A DNA stretch of 64,000 nucleotides from JBIOXB01 sp050732395 (lineage in GTDB: Bacteria; Zhuqueibacterota; Zhuqueibacteria; Zhuqueibacterales; Zhuqueibacteraceae): positions 15,336 through 79,335 of the forward strand of contig JBOHQX010000048.1 of the NCBI GenBank assembly GCA_050732395.1, written 5' to 3'. Of this stretch, positions 17,297 through 26,281 are shown in pieces (position 1 is the stretch's first letter; every line of letters begins with the position of its first letter). Below the pieces are notes generated by a model. It was given only the letters and a program-made list of their open reading frames with translations, made no database searches and was not told the DNA's origin. The position numbers were made by a program, and so were the translations under genes.

Positions 17297-18531
17297 TGAT
17301 GCTGGCAACGCTGACGAACAAACTGCGCTGGAGTTACCGCAAGAATGCGCCTGATATTTTCGCCATACTCATGCGCAATTATCCGCGCTTCGTAACGGAG
17401 AAGGAACCCAAGGAACTCTTCGATGAAATTCCGGTGTTCACTTTTCACACCGTCGCGCCGGCTTCCTTTGAGGAAAAACTCAAATTCTTGGCGCACAATG
17501 GCTATCAGACATTGAGTGGCCAGGAGTTTAGCGCGGCGATGTCGGGCGAGATCGCGATTCCGCCGCACAGCGTATTGCTGACTTTCGATGACGGCCGCGC
17601 CTCTTTATACAGCGTCGCCTTTCCCTTGCTGCAAAAATATGGCTTTCGCGCGGTGGCATTCATCATTCCCGGTCTGATACCGGAAACCGCCCAGCTTTCA
17701 CAAACGTATGTCGATTTTTTTGCCGGCCATGCTTCCGCAGAAGACTTGCTGGCACGTGAGCAAAGTGAGGAGCCGTTATGTTCTTGGGAGGAAATTAAAA
17801 CGATGCACGAGAGCGGGGTGATCGACTTTCAATCGCATACCCTGTATCATCATCAGGTTTGTGTATCGGAAGAGCTGGTCGACTTCCTGCATCCGCGCTA
17901 TCCGGCTTATTTCTTTGGCAATATCAATGTGCCCGCATTTCGCCACAGAGGCGAGTGGCGCTTTGAGCGCCGGCTCGCTTGGGGCATGCCGGTGTATCGC
18001 GCCGAGCCGCGCATGGCCGGGCTCCCGGCCTTCTTCGATGATGAACGAGTGCGCCAGGCATGCATAGATTTTGTGCGAGGTGAAGGCGGTAAGCATTTTT
18101 TCAGCAGTGCGGGCTGGCGTAAACGCTTGCTCTCCGTTTATCACGCGCAGTGCAAAAGATTCAACAAGACCGGCATGGAAGCACCTGCGGACCAGCACCA
18201 GGATATTTTGGAGGATTTGGCGTTTTCCAAGAGGATGATCGAGGAAAAGCTGCCAGGCCAACGCGTGGAGCAATTGTGTTATCCCTGGTTCATGGGTTGC
18301 CCTTTGGTGGTGCGCCTGTCGAAAGAAACGGGCTACGCGGTGAATTATTGGGGCATTGTACCGAATCGCCCAACGAATCGCCGGGGACAAAGTTTGTTTT
18401 ACGTGCCGCGCGTGGAGGATCACTATCTCTTGCGCCTGCCAGGCGAAGGCCGGCGTGATTTATATGATATTTTGAAGACGAAATTCAAAACCAATCTGCC
18501 GGGCTTCACGTCGCAGATGATGAAAAATTGA
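17296..18531 (+). CDS. Polysaccharide deacetylase family protein (NodB homology)
   Basis: The 411-residue protein has the NodB first motif LLTFDDGRASLY, with the Asp used as base and metal ligand. IDFQSHTLYHHQV contains the H-x3-H metal-binding pair. Around this core the protein is longer than usual, with a central part rich in Trp/Arg (GEWRFERRLAWGM) and a C-terminal LCYPWFMGCPLV segment resembling the NodB motif with R/P. No clear signal peptide is visible, so it may act in the cytoplasm on lipid-linked sugars or be membrane-associated. It probably removes an N- or O-acetyl group. It overlaps the preceding GT4 by one base. Confidence 0.82.
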   Translation: MMLATLTNKLRWSYRKNAPDIFAILMRNYPRFVTEKEPKELFDEIPVFTFHTVAPASFEEKLKFLAHNGYQTLSGQEFSAAMSGEIAIPPHSVLLTFDDGRASLYSVAFPLLQKYGFRAVAFIIPGLIPETAQLSQTYVDFFAGHASAEDLLAREQSEEPLCSWEEIKTMHESGVIDFQSHTLYHHQVCVSEELVDFLHPRYPAYFFGNINVPAFRHRGEWRFERRLAWGMPVYRAEPRMAGLPAFFDDERVRQACIDFVRGEGGKHFFSSAGWRKRLLSVYHAQCKRFNKTGMEAPADQHQDILEDLAFSKRMIEEKLPGQRVEQLCYPWFMGCPLVVRLSKETGYAVNYWGIVPNRPTNRRGQSLFYVPRVEDHYLLRLPGEGRRDLYDILKTKFKTNLPGFTSQMMKN

Positions 18532-18569
18532 CTATCCAAAAAACGATTCATGTTGTGGCAGGATGAAAA

Positions 18570-20486
18570 ATGATTTTCGGCATTACCGGACATAACCATT
18601 CGGGCCAGAGGGGCCCAGCCGCGGAGAATTTACCCGCCCTATTTGGTGAGCAAGAAAACGAGGGCGTGGCGCGGCTGGTGGCGTCGTCGCAGGACGCGAT
18701 GGTGATGATACAGCCCACTTGGGTGCCTACGCTCGACGCCAATCTCGCCGTTGAGCAGTGTTCCAAAACCGGCAGCTTTGCCGCCTTTCATGGCAATCTT
18801 TTTAACCGCCAGCAATTGATCGAGCAATACGGCAGCGCCGGGCGTTTACAAGCATCGGCCAGCGCCGCGGCGGTGGCCTTGCGTTTGTTGCTCGATCACG
18901 GCGAGCGCACCTTCGCGCAGCTCAACGGCAATTTTGCCCTGGCGCTTTGGGACGGCGTGCAGCAGCGTTTTTTCCTGGTGCGCGATCATCTCGGCATTGA
19001 ATCGATTTACTATTGCCGCCGGCAGGGCGTCTTGTATTTTTCCAACCATCTGCGACGCCTCGCGCAAACACCCGCCGCGGGACGCCGGCTCAACTTGAAT
19101 GTCCTGTATCGTTATCTCTTGTTCAATTACAACCCCGGCAATGAAACCTTCTTTGAGGAGGTGCAGGCTTTGCGTCCGGGTTGCTTTTTGAAGATCGAGC
19201 ACGGCCGTATGAGCATCGAGCAGTATTGGCGACCGTCCTTCGCAGAGGTATTCAACAAAGATGAATCGACTTATAAAACCGAATTGCTGGAGCTCATGCA
19301 GGACGCCGTTCGCATTCGGCTGGCGCCGGAAGGATTTCGCGCCGGCGCTTTTTTGAGCGGAGGCATGGATTCGAGCTCGGTGGTGCACTTCATGCACGCA
19401 GCACTGCAAAAGCCGATGGCAACGTTTTCTTTCCGCTGTCGCGGCAAAAGCTTTGACGAATCGCATTACGCGCAGGTCATGTCCAAACGCTATCAAACGC
19501 AGCATCATCAGGTGGAATACACACCCGAAGACGCTGCGGCCCGCATTGTGCAAATCGCACAAGCAGCACAGGAGCCGTTTTCCGATATCGGTATCGAAGT
19601 CGCATCCTGGCTGCTCGGCAATCACGTGCGCGAGCATGCGGACTACGTCTTGACCGGCGACGGCGGGGACGAATTGTTCGGCGGCCATCCGGTTTATCTT
19701 GCCGATCGCGCCGCCGAGGCCTTCGATAAAGTCCCGGGCTTCATTCGTGCGCCGTTGACCAGAACGCTGCGGAAGCTGCCGGATACAGACGACAAAAAGA
19801 GCCTGGCGGTCAAAGCCAAACGATTTTCTTACAGCGCCAATTTCCCGGCAAGCTTGCACAGCAATCGCTGGCGTATCTATTACACGGGTGAAGAAATACA
19901 CCAGCTTTTGCATCCGGATTTGACTGCTCGCCTCAATGACTTCGATCCGTTCCAGGAGCTCCATGCAATCTATCAAGAAGCCGACGGCCGTGATCACTTG
20001 AGCCGCACGCTGTATGGCGATTACTATTCGGTCGTGGGATTTTATCTGCGCCGCATGGAGCTCATTCGCCACTTTCGCATTGAAGGCCGCATGCCGCTGT
20101 TGGATTATCGCCTGGTCGACTACACCGCGCGCATTCCCAGTGCCTTGAAGATCGGCAAGCGCGGCGAGACCAAAGTGATTTTGCATCGTCTCATGGCCGG
20201 CGAGCTGCCGGATGAAATCGTGTTCCGCACCGACAAGCTCGGCCATAGTGTGCCGATGAAAAACTGGATGCGCGAATCTCCCGTGATTCAAGATCTGTTG
20301 CACGAATTCCTCGGTTCACGGCAAATACAGCAACGCGGTTTCTTCAACGCCGGTTTTATCGACAGGATGATGGCGGAGCACCAGCGCAAGGCACACAATC
20401 ACTCGCATCGCCTGTGGGCGCTGCTGTTGTTCGAATTGTGGTGCCGGTCGCATCTCGATCATCAACCTGAAACGGTGGCCGCGTGA
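18570..20486 (+). CDS. Asparagine-synthase-like protein lacking the glutaminase nucleophile
   Basis: The 638-residue protein aligns end to end with AsnB (compare 10179-12059) but begins MIFGITG where active enzymes begin MCGI, so the N-terminal Cys nucleophile is missing. No upstream start restores it. The N-terminal fold remains recognisable (LNGNFALALWD, FLVRDHLGIESIYY). The synthetase half is intact: LSGGMDSS (262-269), GDGGDELFGG and PLLDYRLVDY. Such proteins either use free ammonia or, like beta-lactam synthetase, join another nucleophile to an adenylated acid. It may modify a uronic acid or amino-sugar substituent. Its stop overlaps the GTG start of the next gene. Confidence 0.85.
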   Translation: MIFGITGHNHSGQRGPAAENLPALFGEQENEGVARLVASSQDAMVMIQPTWVPTLDANLAVEQCSKTGSFAAFHGNLFNRQQLIEQYGSAGRLQASASAAAVALRLLLDHGERTFAQLNGNFALALWDGVQQRFFLVRDHLGIESIYYCRRQGVLYFSNHLRRLAQTPAAGRRLNLNVLYRYLLFNYNPGNETFFEEVQALRPGCFLKIEHGRMSIEQYWRPSFAEVFNKDESTYKTELLELMQDAVRIRLAPEGFRAGAFLSGGMDSSSVVHFMHAALQKPMATFSFRCRGKSFDESHYAQVMSKRYQTQHHQVEYTPEDAAARIVQIAQAAQEPFSDIGIEVASWLLGNHVREHADYVLTGDGGDELFGGHPVYLADRAAEAFDKVPGFIRAPLTRTLRKLPDTDDKKSLAVKAKRFSYSANFPASLHSNRWRIYYTGEEIHQLLHPDLTARLNDFDPFQELHAIYQEADGRDHLSRTLYGDYYSVVGFYLRRMELIRHFRIEGRMPLLDYRLVDYTARIPSALKIGKRGETKVILHRLMAGELPDEIVFRTDKLGHSVPMKNWMRESPVIQDLLHEFLGSRQIQQRGFFNAGFIDRMMAEHQRKAHNHSHRLWALLLFELWCRSHLDHQPETVAA

Positions 20487-21454
20487 AGCTTTGGCTCAAA
20501 GCGCTGCTGAGCCTCGCATTGCTGGCCTTGTTGCTTTGGCAGGTCGATATCCGGCAGATCGGCGTGACCTTGGCAGCGACCCGGCTCGAGCTTTCCGGCG
20601 CAGCGTTCGTGCTCTTTCTCTTCCAGCAGGTGTTGGTCGCATATGCCTGGCACATGTTGCTGCCCGCCGGGGGAAATCGCGTGCCGTTTTTCAGAACGGT
20701 GGAAGTGCATGCCATCGGCAGCTTCTTCGGAACGTTCCTGCCCTCGAGCGTCAGCATGGACGTGGTTCGCGCGTACCGCCTCGGCCGTTATTTGGAGCAC
20801 GGCGTCGCTTCCGCCAGCGCGATGTTCGTCACCCGCGTGGTGGGATTCCTGGTGAATTTTGTGCTGGCTTTGATCGTCGCGATTCCAGTGAGCTATCACG
20901 GGCGTAACGCTGGAATTTTTGGCATGGTGCTCGCATTGACGGTGGTATTCGTCGCCAGCGTTTTTTTGATCCTGCATCACCGTGCCCTGGCGTTCATCAA
21001 AGGCATTTTGACGCGCTTCGGACTGGCCGGCATCGCAGAAAAGATCGGCGGATTTCGCGCCGGCATCGTGGCGTTGGGCCGCAGCCGCAGCCGCATGCTG
21101 CCATTGCTCGCCGTTTCTTTTGTCTATCAAAGCCTCGGCATCGTGATCGTGTTCATGCTCGGTCGCGCCCTGGGTCTCGAGCTGAGCTTGTGGCGGTATT
21201 TCATCTATCTGCCAGTGATCACGGCCTTGACGGTGCTCCCGATCTCATTGGCCGGCATCGGTATACGCGAGGGTGCATTCGTTTTCTTTTTCGCGCAGGC
21301 CGGCGTGATGCAAGCTCAGGCTTTGGCGCTTTCGCTGTTGCTCTTTGCACAAACTTTGGCACTGGCATTGTTGGGCGGGTTGTGGTATTTTCTGGTACGT
21401 GAAACCTCGGCGCCCGAAAGGGCGTCAGTAACCGAGAAGGCGCTGTGGCCGTGA
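20483..21454 (+). CDS. Integral membrane protein, lysylphosphatidylglycerol synthase TM/UPF0104 type
   Basis: The 323-residue protein has about eight hydrophobic helices, beginning KLWLKALLSLALLALLLWQV. It carries the family signatures GSFFGTFLPSSVSMDVVRAYRLGR and LPISLAGIGIREGAF, seen in the MprF N-terminal (flippase-like) domain and AglD-type proteins. Members are often placed in glycolipid or polysaccharide loci and are suspected lipid-linked-sugar flippases or accessory factors. GTG 20483 overlaps the previous stop by four bases, indicating coupling. The function here is inferred only from family and context. Confidence 0.8.
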   Translation: MKLWLKALLSLALLALLLWQVDIRQIGVTLAATRLELSGAAFVLFLFQQVLVAYAWHMLLPAGGNRVPFFRTVEVHAIGSFFGTFLPSSVSMDVVRAYRLGRYLEHGVASASAMFVTRVVGFLVNFVLALIVAIPVSYHGRNAGIFGMVLALTVVFVASVFLILHHRALAFIKGILTRFGLAGIAEKIGGFRAGIVALGRSRSRMLPLLAVSFVYQSLGIVIVFMLGRALGLELSLWRYFIYLPVITALTVLPISLAGIGIREGAFVFFFAQAGVMQAQALALSLLLFAQTLALALLGGLWYFLVRETSAPERASVTEKALWP

Positions 21455-21517
21455 CGCAACATTCATGTTGCGGAACTCAACCACGAGCGTTGGATCACAA
21501 AACCGTGAGGAAAGCAC

Positions 21518-22336
21518 ATGATACCAGAAAACGCAAAGCTCGCCATTCTCGGCGCGGGCAAGATGGGCGAAACCCTGGCGAGCGCATTGATCGACGCCAG
21601 CCTGCTGCGGCCGGAGCAAATATTGGTTACGGCGCGCCATCCCCAGCGTATGCATGAAGTGGCGCAACGTTTAGGGGTGAAAGCGGCCGCTTCGAATGCT
21701 GAAGCCGCGCGTGCCGCTGACATGATCTTATTGTGCGTGAAGCCACAAGTATCGCGCGAAGTTCTGGACGAGATCAACCCGGTGCTGCGCACCGAGCATT
21801 TGTTGATCTCGATTCTGGCTTCAGCCACGACCTCTTTCATTGAGAATTACTTGAAAACGAAGGTCGCGGTGGTGCGGGCCATGCCGAACACGCCGAGTTT
21901 GTTGCGTGTGGGCATGACCGTGTTGTGCGCGGGCAAACATGCACAGGGCAAACATCTCGAGCAGGCGCAACGCATTTTTGATGCCGTCGGTCGCACGATG
22001 ATCATGGACGAAAAATACATGGACGCGGTCACGGCCTTGAGCGCCAGCGGCCCCGCCTATATCTACGTCGTGCTCGAATCGCTCGCAGAAGGCGGCGTGA
22101 AAGTTGGTTTGCCGCGGCATATTGCCACCGAGCTGGCAGCGCAGATGTGTCTCGGCGCCGCCAAGATGGTCTTGGAAACCAAGGCGCACCCGGCGTTGCT
22201 CAAAGACGCCGTCACCACGCCGGCGGGTTGCACCATTGATGGATTGCTGAGATTGGAAGAGGGCGGTTTGCGTGTCACGCTCATCAAAGCAGTGGTCGAA
22301 GCAACGCATCGCGCCAAGCAGTTGATTGAAAGCTGA
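21518..22336 (+). CDS. proC: Pyrroline-5-carboxylate reductase
   Basis: The 272-residue protein is a full-length ProC: NAD(P) motif LAILGAGKMGETLASAL at the start, VRAMPNTPSLLRVGMTVLC in the middle, and the family signature SGPAYIYVVLESLAEGGV followed by DAVTTPAGCTIDGLL. It reduces pyrroline-5-carboxylate to proline in the cytoplasm. GAGG at 21507-21510 gives a good ribosome-binding site. This is the only plainly housekeeping gene in the locus, only nine bases before the acyltransferase gene. Whether it has a role in the polymer or just sits there is unknown. Confidence 0.93.
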   Translation: MIPENAKLAILGAGKMGETLASALIDASLLRPEQILVTARHPQRMHEVAQRLGVKAAASNAEAARAADMILLCVKPQVSREVLDEINPVLRTEHLLISILASATTSFIENYLKTKVAVVRAMPNTPSLLRVGMTVLCAGKHAQGKHLEQAQRIFDAVGRTMIMDEKYMDAVTALSASGPAYIYVVLESLAEGGVKVGLPRHIATELAAQMCLGAAKMVLETKAHPALLKDAVTTPAGCTIDGLLRLEEGGLRVTLIKAVVEATHRAKQLIES

Positions 22337-22344
22337 ATCGCAAG

Positions 22345-23475
22345 ATGCCTTTTCGAATTATCACAAACACCCAGGAATTTGCAAATCTGCAATCCATTTG
22401 GGACGAGCTCTACCGCAGCAACGCCAATCATACGCCCTATCAATCCTGGGAATGGAATTTCTCGTGGTGGCAGCACTATGGGGAAACGAGCGGGCTGTAT
22501 TTGATCGTCATTGAAGAGAACGAACGGGCGCTTGGCCTCGCGCCGTTTTTCCGCCGGACAAAATTTTTTGGCTGGCCGTTGGCGCATCTTTGCTTCCTGG
22601 GCCAAAAACGCACGGATTATCTGGATTTCCTCGTGCGCGCGGGCGCCGAGCCGGTTTTCTTTCGTGAGCTGCGCGAGTGTTTGAAAAGCCTGCAAAGCGA
22701 TTGGCGGTTCGTCGAATTGAAGGACATGCCGGATCGTTCGCTGAATTGGACCCATTTGTTTCGGGAGGTGAGCGAGGCTTTTCCGTTGTTCGAGATCGAC
22801 ATGCAGCGCGTGTGCGTCACGATTCCGCTCACGCCGGATTGGGAGAGTTTTTTGCAAACGCTGGGCAAGCGCACGCGCAAAGACGTTGGTTATGACCGCC
22901 GTTATTTTGAAAAGAATTTTGCAGTGGACTTCAAGATTTTCACGAATTCTTCCGCCGTGTTCGAGGGGTTTCGGGATTTGGCGCAAATCTATGAGGCGCG
23001 CTGGGTGGCAGAGCAGGGCGCGAGCCGGCTGGCGGAAAGCAACGTGGCCAAATTCGAGAACGAGATTTGCGAAAGATTTTCCCAGCGCGGCGATTTTCGG
23101 CTGTATATGTTGTATGCGAACGGCAAGCCTGCTGCCGGGCTTTCCGGCTACATGAAGAATGACAAGCTGTATGGTGACATTTACGCGCATGCCCCGGAAT
23201 TGCAGAAATTCAGCGTCGGCAACGTGTTGCTCGGACGCGCGATCGAAGATTGCATCACGCTCGGCTTGAAAGAGCTTGATCTCTCGCGCGGCGACGAAGC
23301 GTACAAATTCCGCTGGAACGGCCAGCCCAAGCGCAATCATCATATCAAGATCTTCCGCGATCGCATGGCCGCAGCCCAGGCGTCGTTTGCGGAAGGAATT
23401 TACGAAAAAGCCTACCACAGCCGGTTTCTCAACAAGTTGTTGGCGAGTTACCGGCGGTGGAGGTTTGGGAAGTAG
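22345..23475 (+). CDS. GNAT/FemAB-like acyltransferase (BcsL/CelD family)
   Basis: The 376-residue protein has the Acetyltransf_6 pattern: an N-terminal YQSWEWNFSWWQHYG, a FFRRTKFFGWPLAHL segment, and a C-terminal GNAT core with YMLYANGKPAAGLSGY and LDLSRGDEAYKFRWNG. Relatives sit in exopolysaccharide and cellulose loci, where they are thought to transfer acyl or aminoacyl groups to sugars. It starts nine bases after proC and ends at the tandem-repeat hairpin. The donor could be acyl-CoA or another activated acid. Confidence 0.83.
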   Translation: MPFRIITNTQEFANLQSIWDELYRSNANHTPYQSWEWNFSWWQHYGETSGLYLIVIEENERALGLAPFFRRTKFFGWPLAHLCFLGQKRTDYLDFLVRAGAEPVFFRELRECLKSLQSDWRFVELKDMPDRSLNWTHLFREVSEAFPLFEIDMQRVCVTIPLTPDWESFLQTLGKRTRKDVGYDRRYFEKNFAVDFKIFTNSSAVFEGFRDLAQIYEARWVAEQGASRLAESNVAKFENEICERFSQRGDFRLYMLYANGKPAAGLSGYMKNDKLYGDIYAHAPELQKFSVGNVLLGRAIEDCITLGLKELDLSRGDEAYKFRWNGQPKRNHHIKIFRDRMAAAQASFAEGIYEKAYHSRFLNKLLASYRRWRFGK

Positions 23476-23553
23476 TCAGTAATCAGTATTCAGTAATCAG
23501 TGATCAGTAATCAGTAATTTACTGATCACTGATCACTGATCACTGATCACTGA
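23475..23553 (+). repeat. Tandem 7-base repeats forming a long hairpin
   Basis: AATCAGT/GATCAGT units at 23475-23517 face about five 7-base ACTGATC units at 23518-23553, so the two halves can pair over about 35 bases. It starts at the stop codon of the acyltransferase and may attenuate or end transcription before the next cassette, though no T-run follows on this strand. Confidence 0.75.
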
Positions 23554-23591
23554 CCCTAACAGCGCCTTAATCAAGCTTCAAGGAACCACCA

Positions 23592-24320
23592 ATGCCTCTG
23601 CCCGTTGCACATTCTCTGATGGGTTATACGATCGGAGAGAGCACGCGGTATCGTCTGGTACAAAACTTCTGGGTAAATGCCATCATCTTGATCGTATTGG
23701 CAAATTTACCTGATATTGATTTTTTGCCGGGATTTCTCGCGGGCACACCGAATATGTATCATCATCATGAAACGCACAGCCTTGGCTTCGCCATGTTGAT
23801 CGGCATTTGCAGCGGAGCCGGTTTTTGGCTGTGGCGACGCAGATTCTGGCCTTATTTCGCGCTCACCTTTGCCGCGGTCAGCTCGCATCTTGCGCTCGAT
23901 TTACTCACGCAAGATTTTGCGGGCCCGCGTGGCATGATGCTGTTGTGGCCGCTGACTTCGGAATTCTACGATTCTCCATGGAAGTTTTTTCTGGCGGTGA
24001 GCAAATCCAATCATTCCGCGGATTTTTTGGCTTCGGTGTTTCATGCCGACAATATTCGGGTCGTGGTCATGGAGCTGGCCATCATGTTGCCGCTGGCTGC
24101 ATTCGTGACGTTGAAGAGGCTTTGGCTGAAGCGCGCCCACGCCCCGACCAAGGCCGGCCGGCGCCGTACGGTCACACATCGCATTGAAACCACGCTCGTC
24201 TGGAAAACCCGGCGCAAAACCGCGCGCTTGGCGGAGATGGAATCTATGGCGGCAGCGCAGGCCCTCAAGGATGAGCAACGCGATTTGATTAAACCCGGCT
24301 ATCGCAATGGCAAAAGGTGA
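23592..24320 (+). CDS. YdjM/DUF457-like membrane-bound putative metal-dependent hydrolase
   Basis: The 242-residue protein has the family's histidine pattern: PVAHSLMGYTIG near the start, LANLPDIDFLPGF, HHHETHSLGFAML, and SSHLALDLLTQD, with four hydrophobic helices between. The LexA-regulated YdjM group and related phospholipase-type proteins share this layout; no reaction is established. The C-terminal ~65 residues are very basic and cytoplasmic. AGGA at 23581-23584 fixes ATG 23592. The last 14 bases overlap the next GT2 gene, so translation is probably coupled. Confidence 0.78.
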   Translation: MPLPVAHSLMGYTIGESTRYRLVQNFWVNAIILIVLANLPDIDFLPGFLAGTPNMYHHHETHSLGFAMLIGICSGAGFWLWRRRFWPYFALTFAAVSSHLALDLLTQDFAGPRGMMLLWPLTSEFYDSPWKFFLAVSKSNHSADFLASVFHADNIRVVVMELAIMLPLAAFVTLKRLWLKRAHAPTKAGRRRTVTHRIETTLVWKTRRKTARLAEMESMAAAQALKDEQRDLIKPGYRNGKR

Positions 24321-25272
24321 GAACAGAGAGGTTTTTTGCAGCATCATCGTGCCGGTGATGAATGAGGAAGAGAACGTGCAGCTTTTGCACGAAGCCGTTA
24401 CCCGGGTGATGCTGGCATGGGGCAAAAGTTATGAGTTGATCATCGTCGATGACGGCAGCTCCGATCGCACTTTTGGAATTTTGCAGGAGCTCGCGCGGCA
24501 CGACCCCTGCCTGCGCGTGGTCAAATTTCGCCGCAATTTCGGCCAATCCGCTGCGATGGCCGCCGGCTTCGAGCACAGCCGGGGCGAATTTGTCGTCACG
24601 CTCGACGGCGATTTGCAAAACGACCCGGTTGATATTCCGCGCATCGTCGCCAAAATGCAGGAAGGCTACGACATCGTCAGCGGCTGGCGCAAGAATCGCA
24701 AAGACAAATTCCTGATTCGAAAAGTGCCGAGCAAAATCGCCAATCGCCTGATTCGCAAGACTACGCGCGTGGATTTGCACGATACCGGCTGCTCGTTGAA
24801 AGCGTATCGCAGCGAAGTCGTGCGCAAGATCCGGCTCTACGGTGAAATGCACCGCTTTATCCCGGCGTTGGCACGGGTGGAGGGCGCGCGCATCGGTGAG
24901 CTGGTAGTGAATCATCATGAGCGCAAGTTCGGCAAATCGAAATACAATCTTACCCGGACGTTCAAAGTCATCATGGATTTGATGACGCTGAATCTGTTGC
25001 TCAAGTATCTCACGCGGCCGCTGCACTTTTTTGGGGGCTTGACCGTGTGCTTCAACGGCTTGGGCGTGGCGAGCTTGATGGCATTGACGTGGGGCTGGGG
25101 CCAGAATCATTTTGGCGAAGATGAATTGAACGTGCTGCTGTCACTCACGTTTCTATTGTTCGCTGCGGGTATCAATTTCCTGCTGTACGGCCTGATTGCC
25201 AACAGTGTGGTGAGCACCGGTGAAAAACGGGACGAGCGACTTTACGAATTCAAGGACTATGGCAACGCGTAA
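24307..25272 (+). CDS. Glycosyltransferase family 2, polyprenyl-phosphate sugar synthase-like
   Basis: The 321-residue protein has an intact GT-A domain: SIIVPVMNEEENV, IIVDDGSSDRTF, the DxD-containing LDGDLQNDP, VSGWRKNRKD and DTGCSLKAY. Two hydrophobic C-terminal helices (LHFFGGLTVCFNGLGV and LLFAAGINFLLYGLI) follow. This is the DPM1/ArnC/GtrB layout, which makes polyprenyl-phosphate sugars for GT-C enzymes such as those encoded at 28-45 kb. It overlaps the genes on both sides (14 bases each) and is the first of three consecutive GT2 genes. Confidence 0.88.
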   Translation: MAKGENREVFCSIIVPVMNEEENVQLLHEAVTRVMLAWGKSYELIIVDDGSSDRTFGILQELARHDPCLRVVKFRRNFGQSAAMAAGFEHSRGEFVVTLDGDLQNDPVDIPRIVAKMQEGYDIVSGWRKNRKDKFLIRKVPSKIANRLIRKTTRVDLHDTGCSLKAYRSEVVRKIRLYGEMHRFIPALARVEGARIGELVVNHHERKFGKSKYNLTRTFKVIMDLMTLNLLLKYLTRPLHFFGGLTVCFNGLGVASLMALTWGWGQNHFGEDELNVLLSLTFLLFAAGINFLLYGLIANSVVSTGEKRDERLYEFKDYGNA

Positions 25273-26281
25273 ATTACAAAACAGCACGCGCGACTCCGAT
25301 CGTTTCGCGTCTGCAAATAAACACGAAAACAACGGGCGCATGCCCGCGCCCGCGCAGATCTCGGTGATCGTACCGGCGTTCAATATCGCGGCGGAAACCG
25401 CGGTGATTTACACCGACCTGTGCACCGGTTTGGAAAGCTACACCGAGGCGTTCGAAATCATATTCATCGATGACGCCAGCACCGACGCGACCTGGAAGCG
25501 CTTGAATGAAATCGCGCAGCAAGATCATCGTGTAAAATTGCTGCGCATGCGTGCTTCCTTCGGCGAGACCGCGGCTTTGCAAGCCGGCCTGCAGCACGCG
25601 CACGGCGACCGCATCATTTTCGCCACGGCGCGCGTGCGTGTGAACATGCGCGCCTTGCCGAGGCTTCTGCATAAGATGGACGAAGGCCACGACCTGGTCG
25701 TCGGGTGGCGCACGCCGCGGCAGGATTCCGGATTGAACCGGCTGGTTTCGGCGGCTTTTAACTGGATGGTCGAGCGCTTCAGCCATCTGCGCTTGCACGA
25801 CATCAACTCCAGTGTGATCGCCACGCAGCGGGAAGTGCTCGAAAATATCGTGTTTTATGGCAACCTCAATATCTTCATTCCCATTCTTGCGGCGCGTAAA
25901 GGGTATCGCGTCACCGAAGAGAAGATCGAGCAGCAATCCGGGGCGTTCCGAAAATCGAAATACGTCAGCGAATACATTCAAAGGCTGCTCGACATCATCA
26001 CGGTCATCTATCTGACGCGCTATTCCAAAAAGCCACTGCATTTTCTAGGCTTCTTCGGCCTGATTTTCACCGTCGCCGGCATTGCCATGAATGTGTACTT
26101 GTTCAGCTATCGAATTCTCGGCTTCGGCGGCATTGCCGGGCGGCCGCTGCTACTGCTCGGCGCACTGCTGCTGGTCATCGGCCTGCAAATGATCTCCATC
26201 GGCTTGATCGGCGAGATGATCATCTACACCCACGCCCGCGAGCAAAAAGAGTACAATATCGAAACGGTGGTGGGCGCGTGA
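25259..26281 (+). CDS. Glycosyltransferase family 2-like protein without DxD motif
   Basis: The 340-residue protein has the same layout as its neighbour: VIVPAFNIAAETAV, IIFIDDASTDATW, VVGWRTPRQD and two C-terminal membrane helices (LHFLGFFGLIFTVAG, LLLLGALLLVIGLQM). Where the neighbour reads TLDGDLQND, this one reads FATARVRVN (residues ~121-129, 25619-25645), so both acidic residues of the metal-binding DxD are gone. The frame is intact and start ATG 25259 overlaps the previous gene by 14 bases. It may be an inactive partner of one of the flanking GT2 enzymes. An unusual metal-independent transferase is an alternative. Confidence 0.82.
   Translation: MATRKLQNSTRDSDRFASANKHENNGRMPAPAQISVIVPAFNIAAETAVIYTDLCTGLESYTEAFEIIFIDDASTDATWKRLNEIAQQDHRVKLLRMRASFGETAALQAGLQHAHGDRIIFATARVRVNMRALPRLLHKMDEGHDLVVGWRTPRQDSGLNRLVSAAFNWMVERFSHLRLHDINSSVIATQREVLENIVFYGNLNIFIPILAARKGYRVTEEKIEQQSGAFRKSKYVSEYIQRLLDIITVIYLTRYSKKPLHFLGFFGLIFTVAGIAMNVYLFSYRILGFGGIAGRPLLLLGALLLVIGLQMISIGLIGEMIIYTHAREQKEYNIETVVGA

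Noticed and set aside
18846..20303. 485-codon frame on the - strand opposite the second asparagine-synthase-like gene
   Set aside because: Same reasons: complete overlap with a motif-supported gene and no protein family character.
23518..23553. Regular short repeats resembling a CRISPR array
   Set aside because: Units are only seven bases long, directly abut each other and have no spacers; no cas genes are present.
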